Made by a program: the position numbers and the translations under genes
In this document: in pieces, positions 8,718 to 18,339 of the stretch
Numbering within the stretch: position 1 is the first letter of the stretch
How the letters are laid out: each line of letters begins with the position of its first letter
The notes under the pieces: model-generated
What the model saw: only the letters and a program-made list of their open reading frames with translations
The model's database searches: none
Told to the model about the DNA's origin: nothing
Assembly: GCA_018813505.1 (NCBI GenBank)
Contig: JAHJBM010000023.1
Span: 1-33,071, forward strand
Direction of reading: 5' to 3'
DNA: 33,071 nucleotides
Origin: Microcaldota archaeon
Lineage (GTDB): Archaea > Micrarchaeota > Micrarchaeia > Anstonellales > Bilamarchaeaceae

Positions 8718-11700
8718 TCATTTTGAATGCGAATTCCACTCAGAAATAGTCGATACTTCTAAATCGTGTTTACTGAGTTTTTTCAATGCTTTTGCAAGTT
8801 CAAACGCAGTACTAATATTCGTAATGCAGGTCGTACCTTTTTCTATTGCCGCACGCCGTATCTTGAAACCATCAGTATGTGAACTACCACCTTTTCTAGG
8901 GGTGTTTATCACGAGGCCAATTTTACCTGATTTTATTAGTTCGAGAATGTCTGATTGTTTTGTATTCCCTTCACCTATTTTCGGCACAATGATAGAACTT
9001 TTGATTTTTTCTGCTGTGCCTTTTGTCGCGTAGATTTTGAATCCAAGCTCAGATAGCAGTTTTGATAGTTGAACAGCATTTTCCTTGTCTTCATCCCTGA
9101 CACTAAGCAAAACAGATTTCTTTTTTGGATCAACAAACGAACCTGCTGCAAGCAGTGCCTTGTAATATGCGATCTCAAATGAATCGCCAATGCCCATGGT
9201 TTCACCAGTGCTGCGCATTTCAGGACCAAGACCAATATCTGTTCCTGCAAGCTTAAGGAATGGAAATACAACTGATTTGACTGCAAAATAAGAGGGAGAT
9301 GGCATTTGCAAATTAGGCAAAATATCGTCCAATTTCTCGCCAAGCATAACAGCAGTCGCAAGTTTTACCATAGGAATACCTATTGCCTTGCTCACAAATG
9401 GCACAGTACGGCTTGCACGGGGATTTGCTTCAAGCATATATACCGTGCCTTCGCGTACTGCATACTGGATATTTATAAGTCCAATATTTCCAAGCGATTT
9501 TGCGATCTTTTCGCTATATTCGGTTATTGTTTGTTTTTCTTTATCGCTTAAGCGTATTGACGGAAGAACTATGTTGGCATCTCCTGAGTGAATTCCTGCA
9601 GGCTCGATATGCTCCATTATAGCACCGATGAAAAGTGTCCCACCATCTGAAACAGCATCAACTTCTGTTTCAATTGCATTGTCAAGATATTTGTCAATAA
9701 GCACAGGTTTCTTTTCACTAACATCAACTGCTTCTGTGATAAATGCAGTAAGTTCATTTCTATCACGCACAATTGCCATGCCCCTGCCAGCAATCACATA
9801 ACTTGGCCGAACAACAATTGGGTAACCGATTTTTTCCGCAATCCCAAATGCCTCGTGCTCTTTTGTTGCAGTACCGTTTGGTGGCTGTGGAATTCCCAGT
9901 TTGTTGCATAGTTCCCTGAAACGCTCGCGATCTTCTGCAAGGTCAATGCCATCAAATTGTGTTCCAAGTATTCTTACTCCATTTTCTGAGAGTTTTTTTG
10001 CAAGATTTATACTCGTCTGACCTCCGAGTTGAAGTATGACCCCATATGGCTGCTCGTTTTCGATTATGTTCATTACATCCTCAAATGTGAGTGGTTCAAA
10101 ATAAAGCCTGTCTGAAGAATCAAAATCAGTACTAACTGTTTCTGGATTGTTGTTTACAATAATGCTTCTGAAACCAAGATCACGAAGTGCAAAGGCCGCA
10201 TGAGTACAACAATAATCAAACTCGATACCTTGCCCTATTCGTATCGGACCTGAACCGATGACGATTACGCTTTTCGCTTTCTCATCCAGGTGTGACTGGT
10301 TTTTCGCTTTCGAACGATGCAATTGGATTGTGATTGCTTCGTTCTCGTATTCGTATGTTGAGTAGTAGTATGGGGTTAGAGCCTCAAACTCACCAGCACA
10401 GCTATCCACCACCTTGTAAGTTGGCAAAATGGAATATTCTCTGCGCAAAGAACGGATTTGTGATTCTGTAATTCCATTGCCAAACAGGTCTGCGATTGCA
10501 ACATCAGAAAACCCATTTCTTTTTGCCTCAAGTAGGATATGTTTTGACAGCTGGACGCCATCCCCACTACTTGATTGGATTTCTCTTTCAAGTGAAACTA
10601 ATCGGTGAATCCGCCCAAGAAACCATTTGCTGATCTTTGTTTCTTTGTAAAGCTCATCAACAGACATGCACCTCCTAAATGCCTCAAAAATCGCATATAT
10701 ACGCTGATCGGTTGCTGGATTAAGGTGCATTGCAGGTCTGATTGCCTTAGGAATCTTGATGTCAAGGCTTCTGATGGCTTTCATAAGAGCTTCTTCAAAC
10801 GTTCGTCCTATGGCCATTGCTTCGCCAGTGCTTTTCATCATTGTTCCGAGTTTTCGATTGCTTCTGGAAAATTTGTCAAAGGGCCATCTTGGAATTTTTA
10901 GAACAACATAATCTAGTGCAGGCTCAAATGCAGCAGATGTGCCGGTAATTGGATTTTTAATTTCATGGAGTTTTTTTCCCAGTGCAATTTTCGCTGCAAC
11001 ACGCGCAATTGGATAGCCAGTTGCTTTTGACGCAAGGGCCGATGATCTTGAAAGCCGAGGGTTTATTTCTATGACAACATATTCACCAGTTTCCTGATTC
11101 AAAGAAAATTGAACATTGCAACTGCCTTTTACGCCAACTGCATTGACAATTCTTAATGCGGCATTTCTAAGCATTTGATTTTCACGATCTGAAAGGGTTT
11201 GTATAGGTGCAGCAACAATTGACTCACCAGTATGTATACCCATTGGATCAAAGTTTTCCATGGTGCAGATGATTACTGAGTTGCCATCACCATCACGAAT
11301 AACTTCGTATTCGAATTCGCCCCAACCAATGCCTGATTTTTCCAAAAGAACCTCATTGGTTGCCGAAAGTCTGAAACCAAGATCAAGTATTTCTTTTAGC
11401 TGGCTTTCATTATTTGCAGTGCCACCCCCAGTTCCACCAAGAGTAAACGAAGGTCTTATGATAACCGGGTAGCCAATTTCATTAGCGAATTTTTTTGCAG
11501 TTTCAAAATCTTTCACAATTTTACCTTGGAGCATTGGCACTTGTAATTTCTTCATGAGTCCATTGAATTGCTCGCGCGATTCCGCAAGATCAATAGAATG
11601 TGCATCAGTACCAAGGAAATTAACTTTGTATTTTTCAAGAACTCCATTGCGATGAAGTTCCATAGCAAGATTAAGACCAGTCTGACCACCCACTGTGGCA

Positions 11701-11981
11701 AGAATACCTTCAGGATTTTCCTTTTTGATTATTTTTTCCAAGATTTCTGAATTGAGCGGTTCGAGGTATATTTTATCTGCAATGTCGCTATCAGTTTGGA
11801 TAGTGGCAGGATTTGAATTTACCAATATCACTTCGATGCCATCCTCACGCAATGCCTTGCATGCCTGAGTACCGGAATAATCGAATTCTGCAGATTGACC
11901 TATAACAATTGGCCCACTACCAATTACAAGGACCTTTGATACTTTTCGGTTTTGTGTCTTGTGTCCAGTGTCTCGAGTCAT
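8718..11981 (-). CDS. carB: carbamoyl-phosphate synthase large subunit
   Basis: Two ATP-grasp halves (VLVIGSGPIVIGQSAEFDYSGTQA; VIVIGSGPIRIGQGIEFDYCCTHA), 1087 aa. Confidence 0.98.
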   Translation of the reverse strand: MTRDTGHKTQNRKVSKVLVIGSGPIVIGQSAEFDYSGTQACKALREDGIEVILVNSNPATIQTDSDIADKIYLEPLNSEILEKIIKKENPEGILATVGGQTGLNLAMELHRNGVLEKYKVNFLGTDAHSIDLAESREQFNGLMKKLQVPMLQGKIVKDFETAKKFANEIGYPVIIRPSFTLGGTGGGTANNESQLKEILDLGFRLSATNEVLLEKSGIGWGEFEYEVIRDGDGNSVIICTMENFDPMGIHTGESIVAAPIQTLSDRENQMLRNAALRIVNAVGVKGSCNVQFSLNQETGEYVVIEINPRLSRSSALASKATGYPIARVAAKIALGKKLHEIKNPITGTSAAFEPALDYVVLKIPRWPFDKFSRSNRKLGTMMKSTGEAMAIGRTFEEALMKAIRSLDIKIPKAIRPAMHLNPATDQRIYAIFEAFRRCMSVDELYKETKISKWFLGRIHRLVSLEREIQSSSGDGVQLSKHILLEAKRNGFSDVAIADLFGNGITESQIRSLRREYSILPTYKVVDSCAGEFEALTPYYYSTYEYENEAITIQLHRSKAKNQSHLDEKAKSVIVIGSGPIRIGQGIEFDYCCTHAAFALRDLGFRSIIVNNNPETVSTDFDSSDRLYFEPLTFEDVMNIIENEQPYGVILQLGGQTSINLAKKLSENGVRILGTQFDGIDLAEDRERFRELCNKLGIPQPPNGTATKEHEAFGIAEKIGYPIVVRPSYVIAGRGMAIVRDRNELTAFITEAVDVSEKKPVLIDKYLDNAIETEVDAVSDGGTLFIGAIMEHIEPAGIHSGDANIVLPSIRLSDKEKQTITEYSEKIAKSLGNIGLINIQYAVREGTVYMLEANPRASRTVPFVSKAIGIPMVKLATAVMLGEKLDDILPNLQMPSPSYFAVKSVVFPFLKLAGTDIGLGPEMRSTGETMGIGDSFEIAYYKALLAAGSFVDPKKKSVLLSVRDEDKENAVQLSKLLSELGFKIYATKGTAEKIKSSIIVPKIGEGNTKQSDILELIKSGKIGLVINTPRKGGSSHTDGFKIRRAAIEKGTTCITNISTAFELAKALKKLSKHDLEVSTISEWNSHSK

Positions 11982-13060
11982 CTGCCTTTGCCCCCCATCA
12001 ATTTTACAAATTCATCAAACAGATGTTTGGAATCATGTGGACCAGGATTTGCTTCAGGATGATATTGGACTGAAAAGATAGATTTGGATTTGTGTTTCAT
12101 TCCTTCAACAGTATTGTCATTTAAATTGAGATGGGTGATGTCAAAATCTTGTGATATGCTTTTTGCATCAACTGCAAATCCATGATTTTGTGTTGTGATC
12201 GAAACTTTTTTTGTTTCCATATGAATGACCGGATGGTTAGAACCATGATGACCGAATTTCATCTTGAAAGTTTTGCCCCCAAACGCATGTGCAAGAAGCT
12301 GGTGGCCAAGACAGATGCCAAACATCGGATAGCCGTGATTTGAAAGTGCCGGGATTGTTTTATGCGCTTGTGTAAGTATTGACGGATCCCCAGGACCGTT
12401 TGAAAGAAGAATTCCATCTGGTTCGTGTGAACGGATTTCATCAGCACTGCTGAAACTTGGAACAACAACCGTTTCGATACCACGGGCAACAAGCTCGTTC
12501 AATATACCGCGCTTTACACCATAGTCAACGAGCACAACACGGATTTTACCGTTGCCGAATTTTTGCGGTTTTTTAGTTGTAACCTCTTGGACAAAATCGT
12601 GATCTGAATAATTGAAATCAACATTTAACTTGCTTATGTCAAGATCACCTTCATAGGTTGCAAGCAATGCAGGCATGACACCGGCATTTCTTATCTTCCT
12701 TACAAGAAATCTTGTATCTATTCCGGTAATTCCCGGAACCCCATAATCAGCAAGGAATTCATTGACACTGCAATCTGCCTCGCGATGTGAATAATCAGGA
12801 CTTAGATTGCGCACTGCAAAACCTGCGACCTGCACTTTGTTACTTTCAAAATCCTTTTTATTGATTCCATAATTTCCAATCAAAGGATTTGACATAAGAA
12901 GTATCTGACCGCCGTAACTTGGATCTGTAAGTGCTTCTTGATAGCCAGTCATTGAGGTATTGAAAACCAATTCTCCTTGAGAACTGGCTTTCGCTCCAAA
13001 CCCCTGACCACATATGGCTGTGCCATCCTGTAATAATAGTACTGATTTTATATTTTTCAT
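11978..13060 (-). CDS. carA: carbamoyl-phosphate synthase small subunit
   Basis: GILLSNGPGDPS, FGICLGHQLLAHAFGG, QYHPEANPGPHDS; 4-nt overlap with carB. Confidence 0.97.
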   Translation of the reverse strand: MKNIKSVLLLQDGTAICGQGFGAKASSQGELVFNTSMTGYQEALTDPSYGGQILLMSNPLIGNYGINKKDFESNKVQVAGFAVRNLSPDYSHREADCSVNEFLADYGVPGITGIDTRFLVRKIRNAGVMPALLATYEGDLDISKLNVDFNYSDHDFVQEVTTKKPQKFGNGKIRVVLVDYGVKRGILNELVARGIETVVVPSFSSADEIRSHEPDGILLSNGPGDPSILTQAHKTIPALSNHGYPMFGICLGHQLLAHAFGGKTFKMKFGHHGSNHPVIHMETKKVSITTQNHGFAVDAKSISQDFDITHLNLNDNTVEGMKHKSKSIFSVQYHPEANPGPHDSKHLFDEFVKLMGGKGR

Positions 13061-13130
13061 AGAGAACTAGGACCTCTTATCTCAAGCAGAATTTATAATA
13101 CTAACTTATGAAACAAAAGTAGGTAGTGTA

Positions 13131-14024
13131 ATGGTTTTGGATTTGAAAAAAGAACAATTCGTACCAGTTCTGATTATTCTGATGTTTTTTTGGGCATTGA
13201 TGCACCCATTCTCAAAAATGATAGTGTCTGATGTTTCCCCAGCACTTATCGCATTTTTAAGAAATGCCATTGGAGCTGTGGTTATTCTTGGAATGATTTA
13301 TTTTAGCAAAACAAAGTTAACGATTGATAAAAAAGACATTGTACCATTGGTAGTTCTTGGAATTATAGGAACCGCATTGAGTTCTTTGTTGTTATTTAAC
13401 GGAATCGGACTTTCAACTGCCACAAATGCATCAATACTTGTAAACATAAACCCGATATTTATTGCAGTACTTGCACCATTGATTATACATGAAAAACTGG
13501 ATAAAAAACAAATAATTGGAGTAGTGATTGCATTCTTAGGAATGGTTTTAGTTACTACAAACGGTATGAACCTAAACCAGATGATTAATGATGGGTATTT
13601 CATTGGTAATGTCATATTGATAGGTTCTGCAGTATGTATTACTATATATACTATTTATGGAAAGAAATATGTTGAAAAATATGGGGGGATAGTTGCAACA
13701 TTTTACACTGTTCTTGCAGGTGCAGCATTTCTTCTTTTTTACACCAGTGCAAGTGGTGAAATCGGAAACATAGCGAAAATAACAATAGATGAATGGCCGA
13801 TCATATTGTACATAGGTGCTGTGATAACGGGTTTCATATATGTGATATGGTACAAAAGCATACCATTTATAGGAGCTTCAAGGGCAAGCTCGTTTAAACT
13901 TCTGATCCCGGTTTTTGCAGTGATTGCTTCGATAATTTTATTAGGTGAAGTGCCCAGTATATTTACAATAGTTGGCGGAGCGATGGTTGTAGCTGGTTTA
14001 GCATTGAATCAAAAGCTCCTCTAG
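13131..14024 (+). CDS. EamA/DMT-family transporter
   Basis: Ten predicted TM-like segments with tandem EamA-like halves (FWALMHPFSKMIV...; GFIYVIWYKSIPFIGASRASS). Confidence 0.85.
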   Translation: MVLDLKKEQFVPVLIILMFFWALMHPFSKMIVSDVSPALIAFLRNAIGAVVILGMIYFSKTKLTIDKKDIVPLVVLGIIGTALSSLLLFNGIGLSTATNASILVNINPIFIAVLAPLIIHEKLDKKQIIGVVIAFLGMVLVTTNGMNLNQMINDGYFIGNVILIGSAVCITIYTIYGKKYVEKYGGIVATFYTVLAGAAFLLFYTSASGEIGNIAKITIDEWPIILYIGAVITGFIYVIWYKSIPFIGASRASSFKLLIPVFAVIASIILLGEVPSIFTIVGGAMVVAGLALNQKLL

Positions 14025-14037
14025 TTTGGTGATATAT

Positions 14038-14724
14038 ATGACAGAATTTAATCAGGAAGAATTCAACAAATTTGTTTTGGATAATAATGTCGTCGGCTTT
14101 TTCAAAGAACCAATAAAACTGAAATCGGGAAGAATGTCTAATTGGTATGTAAATTGGAGAACTCCAACAAGTGATGTTTTTCTTATTGACAAATTAACTG
14201 AATATGTTCTTGCATTTACAAAAGATAACGGCTTGCAACCCGATTGCTTTTATGGAGTGCCTGAAGGTGCTACTAAACTTGGTGTGCTTACACAATACAA
14301 ATGGGCCAAGAAGGCAGAAAATTATGGGAATGGAAGTCACGTACTGCCAATGGGGAGAGGAAAACCAAAAGAACATGGAGCACCAAAAGACAAGTATTTT
14401 GTAGGCCAACCACAGGGAAAAACTATTGTAATCGAAGATGTAACAACAACCGGAGGTTCATTGCTCACAACAATAGATGCGCTTAAAGAAGCAGGAATTG
14501 AAGTGATTGCAGCTTTTGGTCTTACAAATAGGATGGAACTCCGAGATGATGGTAAAAGTGTGAAACAAGCAGTGGAAGAGAAGGAAGTTCCTTACCTTGC
14601 GTTAAGTAGCGGACTCAAACTCCTTCCAAAAGCATATGAAAAACTGAAACCAGGAAAAGAGATCGCAAAAGCGATTGAAGAAGAATTTGAAAAATACGGA
14701 GTCGAGAAATTAAAACTTCTTTAG
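14038..14724 (+). CDS. pyrE: orotate phosphoribosyltransferase
   Basis: PRPP-binding motif TIVIEDVTTTGGSLL and LKSGRMSNWYVNWR; ATG at 14038 preceded by GGTGA. Confidence 0.85.
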   Translation: MTEFNQEEFNKFVLDNNVVGFFKEPIKLKSGRMSNWYVNWRTPTSDVFLIDKLTEYVLAFTKDNGLQPDCFYGVPEGATKLGVLTQYKWAKKAENYGNGSHVLPMGRGKPKEHGAPKDKYFVGQPQGKTIVIEDVTTTGGSLLTTIDALKEAGIEVIAAFGLTNRMELRDDGKSVKQAVEEKEVPYLALSSGLKLLPKAYEKLKPGKEIAKAIEEEFEKYGVEKLKLL

Positions 14725-14763
14725 ATTTTTTTTGATATTACTGTTATTAATCTGGTGAATTGC

Positions 14764-15540
14764 ATGGAAGATGTGAAAAAAATTATTGAACTTGATAGGA
14801 GCATAATACCAGCGTGTGATGTTACTTTTGACACATATAAGAAAATTGTCGAGGCTACGAAAGATGTAGAAAAAATTGGTGCGTACAAAGTTGGCATTTC
14901 ATTTCTTGATGTTGGATTAAAAGCAGTTGTTGATTTTACAAGAGAGCATACTCACAAGCCAGTCATATATGATCACCAGAAAGCAGGAACTGACATACCT
15001 GATACACCGAATCATTTCATGGATTCTATGGTTCGTGCAGGTGTTGATGCAGTGATATTGTTTCCGCAGGCAGGACCAGTCACAGAATATGAATGGATAA
15101 AATCCGCACAGGAAAAAAATCTAGGAGTGATTGTCGGCGGTGAAATGACCCACCCAAGATATCTTGATGGAGATCTGAGCAATGGGAAGAAAAAAGATTA
15201 CAACAAACTTTTCAGCGAACTGGGAATCGAACGCGAACTGGGTGGGTATTTACGAAAAGATGCACCAGATGATATGTATGAGCTCGCTGCAAGAATTGGA
15301 GTAACTGATTTTGTAGTTCCTGGGAACAAGCCCGATAGAATATCATATTACAAAGGATTGGTTGAAAAATGCGGAGTGAAAAATCCAGTATTCTATTCAC
15401 CCGGACTGGTTGCGCAGGGTGGTGAAGTCAGCGAAGGCGCAAAAGCCGCTGGAAAACGATTTCATGCAATTGTCGGTAGAGGAATTTACAGTGCAACAGA
15501 TATGAAGAAAGCTGCTGAAGAGCTGTGTTCCAAGCTATAG
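14764..15540 (+). CDS. pyrF: divergent orotidine-5'-phosphate decarboxylase
   Basis: VIYDHQKAGTDIPDTP and GVTDFVVPGNKPDRI plus GGEVSEGAKAAGKRFHAIVGRGIY; follows pyrE. ATG at 14764 preceded by GGTGA. Confidence 0.75.
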   Translation: MEDVKKIIELDRSIIPACDVTFDTYKKIVEATKDVEKIGAYKVGISFLDVGLKAVVDFTREHTHKPVIYDHQKAGTDIPDTPNHFMDSMVRAGVDAVILFPQAGPVTEYEWIKSAQEKNLGVIVGGEMTHPRYLDGDLSNGKKKDYNKLFSELGIERELGGYLRKDAPDDMYELAARIGVTDFVVPGNKPDRISYYKGLVEKCGVKNPVFYSPGLVAQGGEVSEGAKAAGKRFHAIVGRGIYSATDMKKAAEELCSKL

Positions 15541-15604
15541 GTTTATTAACCCACATACGAACTTTTAAACAAACAATAAAAAACTACCTAAACAAAAGAG
15601 GATT

Positions 15605-16294
15605 ATGATAGTTAAACGAAAAAAAGACCAACGTGCGAACTCACCAGTTGTTCAAACACCAACTATTTTTATAGGTTCAGAAAATGAAGGAGGGAGAATA
15701 ACGAGAGCAATGCAAAGAATACTCCCACTACTACAGAAAGTACGTGGAATAAGAACGATTCTTGACCCAACATCAGAACATTTTGAAAACGATGTTAAAA
15801 AGAGGAAACGAATTATTGATACGATTAGAGCTAAAATGTATCAGGGAGCAAGACCAGATAAAGACGAAGTAAACATTGAAAAGATGAATGAGGATATATC
15901 TGTACTTGGTATGACACTGACGTCAGATCCAGCAGCAGAAGTACGTATATATGCAGCAAAACATCTTGCAGATATTGGAACAGATGATGAAATAACAATG
16001 CCACTTAAAAGTGAAATTGTTACTCAGCTTGCAGATGCATTGAAAACTGAAACTAACGAAGACACACATTATACAATTGTTGAAACGCTTGTAGCAATAG
16101 CAATACAAATAAGGAGAAACCGATCAGGCAAATCACCATTATGGTACAGAGCAAGAGCAATACTATTAGATGCAAAACGAAGATGCGACGATGAAAGCTT
16201 TAGAGAACAACTGGGATATGGACTAGGATTAATGAACGGAGATTTACAAGTTGACGAACACCCCCCAATACAAATTGATGAAGGACAAGAATGA
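15605..16294 (+). CDS. hypothetical protein, possible HEAT-like helical repeats
   Basis: Long ORF with SDPAAEVRIYAAKHLADIGTDDE... resembling a HEAT repeat; own TATA-like region and ATG. Confidence 0.5.
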   Translation: MIVKRKKDQRANSPVVQTPTIFIGSENEGGRITRAMQRILPLLQKVRGIRTILDPTSEHFENDVKKRKRIIDTIRAKMYQGARPDKDEVNIEKMNEDISVLGMTLTSDPAAEVRIYAAKHLADIGTDDEITMPLKSEIVTQLADALKTETNEDTHYTIVETLVAIAIQIRRNRSGKSPLWYRARAILLDAKRRCDDESFREQLGYGLGLMNGDLQVDEHPPIQIDEGQE

Positions 16295-16342
16295 GAATAA
16301 CAAAAAGAATGAAAACAAGAAAAAAAGAGAATTGAATGAAGT

Positions 16343-17242
16343 TCATTCTTTCTTTAATAATTTCAGCAACAGAGCTTCCTGTGCCCACATACGGTTTTCG
16401 GCCTGGTCCCATACTGCCGCCTGTTTTCCATCCATAACATCATCAGTTATCTCATCACCCCGATGTGCTGGAAGGCAGTGCATCACTATCGCATCTGATT
16501 TTGCGTGTTTTAGAAGTTCTGAATTTATTTGATAGGGCCTTAGATCGTTCACTCGCTTTTCCTTTTGGGCTTCGTCACCCATTGAAACCCAGACATCAGT
16601 GTATATGACATCTGCATCCTTTACTGCATATATGGGATCTGCAGTAACTTCAACTTTTGCACCAGTCTTTTTTGCTTCCTCCAGATATTCCGAACTTGGA
16701 TGATAACCATCAGGACCGCACAATACAACGTGCATCCCATATCTTGCTGCAATAAGCATCAGAGAATAGGCGACATTGTTTGCAGTATCACCGATATAAA
16801 CGAGTTTTCCTTTTTCCTTCTTGTACTCGATGATAGTCTGCATATCCGCAAGCGCCTGGCAGGGGTGTTCCCTGTCAGTGAGTGCATTGATTACTGGTAC
16901 TGATGCATGTTTTGCGATTTCCTCGAGATCAGTGTGTTTGAACAGCCTTGCGCTTATTACATTGCAATAACGTGATAGAACACGCGCAGTATCTGCCATG
17001 GTCTCCCCCCTAGACATTTGCGAACCTTTGAAATCCATCACAATCGTGTGGCCACCAACGTTTTTCATTGCAGTTTCAAAAGATAGCCGGGTTCTTGTTG
17101 ATGGTTTTTCATATAACGAGATTAGAACTTTTCCATTTAGATCGGTTCTTGAACGATTCCCTTCTTTTTTAAGTTCAATTGCCGAGTGTACAACTTCCTT
17201 CATTAAATCTTCAGGCATTTCTTTTATAGTCATCAAATTCAT
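16343..17242 (-). CDS. argF: ornithine carbamoyltransferase
   Basis: EKPSTRTRLSFETAM, DREHPCQALADMQTI, MHCLPAHRGDEI. Start chosen at MNLMTIKEM (17242) with upstream GGTGA rather than the longer ORF start at 17371. Confidence 0.93.
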   Translation of the reverse strand: MNLMTIKEMPEDLMKEVVHSAIELKKEGNRSRTDLNGKVLISLYEKPSTRTRLSFETAMKNVGGHTIVMDFKGSQMSRGETMADTARVLSRYCNVISARLFKHTDLEEIAKHASVPVINALTDREHPCQALADMQTIIEYKKEKGKLVYIGDTANNVAYSLMLIAARYGMHVVLCGPDGYHPSSEYLEEAKKTGAKVEVTADPIYAVKDADVIYTDVWVSMGDEAQKEKRVNDLRPYQINSELLKHAKSDAIVMHCLPAHRGDEITDDVMDGKQAAVWDQAENRMWAQEALLLKLLKKE

Positions 17243-17351
17243 AGATTTCACCAGCATAAAATAGAAAATCAGAACAACCTTTCTCATCGATAGTTTATAA
17301 AGTTTAGGACGAAAATAAAGAAACAAATGATACTGAAGCCAAGACACCAAT

Positions 17352-17362
17352 ACTTTATATAC
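17352..17362 (+). promoter_or_regulatory. TATA-like box for the rps10 leader
   Basis: actttatatacc about 30 nt upstream of the structured leader. Confidence 0.55.
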
Positions 17363-17390
17363 CTTTGTCAACTACATTAATCTCACAAGC

Positions 17391-17506
17391 TTGGAACGAC
17401 CAATAGAACGGCTTTCCGTTCTATGGTCCATTGATCGTTGCAACGATCAATTGGACAAATCGTTCCAGATTGTCGCACAATAAATTTTGGATTTATAGTA
17501 CGACAA
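17391..17506 (+). promoter_or_regulatory. structured 5' leader of rps10: three-way junction plus a further hairpin
   Basis: Outer stem TGGAACGA(17392-17399)/TCGTTCCA(17460-17467); H1 17400-17426 CC-a-ATAGAACGG-CTTT-CCGTTCTAT-GG; H2 17427-17455; linker CAAA; then TTGTCGCACAATAAAT/ATTTATAGTACGACAA (17470-17506, 14/16 paired). Confidence 0.8.
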
Positions 17507-17534
17507 ATTTTATTATATTGTTTAGAGGTATTAC

Positions 17535-17840
17535 ATGACAATGGTAAGAATCAGACTAAGCGGAGAGGATCCAAATGCACTTGACAACGTAGTGTCACAA
17601 ATAAAAAATCTCGCAGACGCTCTTAATATGACGTTCATGGGCCCAGTGAGACTCCCGAGAGAAAAGAGGGAGATAGCGTGCAGAAGAACCCCATGCGGTG
17701 ATGGTACTGATACTTACGAGCACTGGGAAAAAAGAATTCATAAAAGACTTTGTAATGTCGAAGGCGATGAAAAATACATCAAACAGATCCTGAAGGTAAA
17801 GGTACCTGCAAATGTATTTGTAAAACTATCCATCAGCTGA
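17535..17840 (+). CDS. rps10: 30S ribosomal protein S10
   Basis: MTMVRIRLSGEDPNALDNVVSQIKNLADALN...MGPVRLP...RRTPCGDGTDTYEHWEKRIHKRL; GAGGT upstream. Confidence 0.95.
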   Translation: MTMVRIRLSGEDPNALDNVVSQIKNLADALNMTFMGPVRLPREKREIACRRTPCGDGTDTYEHWEKRIHKRLCNVEGDEKYIKQILKVKVPANVFVKLSIS

Positions 17841-17904
17841 GATACACCAAAGCAAATCATAACTATTTCTAGTATTTTTTATTGTGCTATAAAGAGTTAG
17901 TAGT

Positions 17905-18009
17905 TTTCATTGTACTATACAAAGTGCAATGAAATTTTTGAAAGCTATGACGCTTTCAATTCTTTTCACTGCAAACTCCAAACATTTTGAAATTCACAAA
18001 GAATTTCAA
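17905..18009. repeat. three consecutive hairpins between convergent rps10 and a minus-strand membrane gene
   Basis: TTTCATTGTACT/AGTGCAATGAAA (17905-17934), TTGAAAGC-TATGAC-GCTTTCAA (17938-17959), TTGAAATTC-ACAAA-GAATTTCAA (17987-18009). Confidence 0.65.
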
Positions 18010-18042
18010 TTCTTTTTATTATTGACATTAGTGGCAACCAGA

Positions 18043-18336
18043 TTATGATTTCTTTATTCTTTTAAGTGTAAAGTTCCCACAACGGGGTTTTGCACGATCA
18101 TTTTTTGAAACGCATGACTTAAGGAATGAATATGCGATATACCAAAGACCAACAAAAGACAGGATTATACCTATGATTAATGGTATGGCTATGGCACCTA
18201 AGCCAAGCAATAATGTCAGTAGCGCCAGATGTATGCCAAAAACAAACATCAGTGCGATTGCAACTATTCCAATGAACAGAATGATGACAAGTGAAACCAA
18301 TGCAATGGGGGGATCTTCGAGTTTAATATCTTCCAT
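18043..18336 (-). CDS. small membrane protein
   Basis: 97 aa, three hydrophobic helices; immediately downstream of the AIM24-like gene on the same strand. Confidence 0.55.
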   Translation of the reverse strand: MEDIKLEDPPIALVSLVIILFIGIVAIALMFVFGIHLALLTLLLGLGAIAIPLIIGIILSFVGLWYIAYSFLKSCVSKNDRAKPRCGNFTLKRIKKS

Positions 18337-18339
18337 ATG

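Noticed and set aside
10801-10850. AACGTTCGTCCTATGGCCATTGCTTCGCCAG resembling parts of the three-way-junction element
   Set aside because: Encodes conserved carB residues (GEAMAIGRTFEEA) and lacks the paired arms; coincidental.
8824-11750. Multiple plus-strand ORFs within the carB region
   Set aside because: carB is unambiguous across the region on the minus strand.
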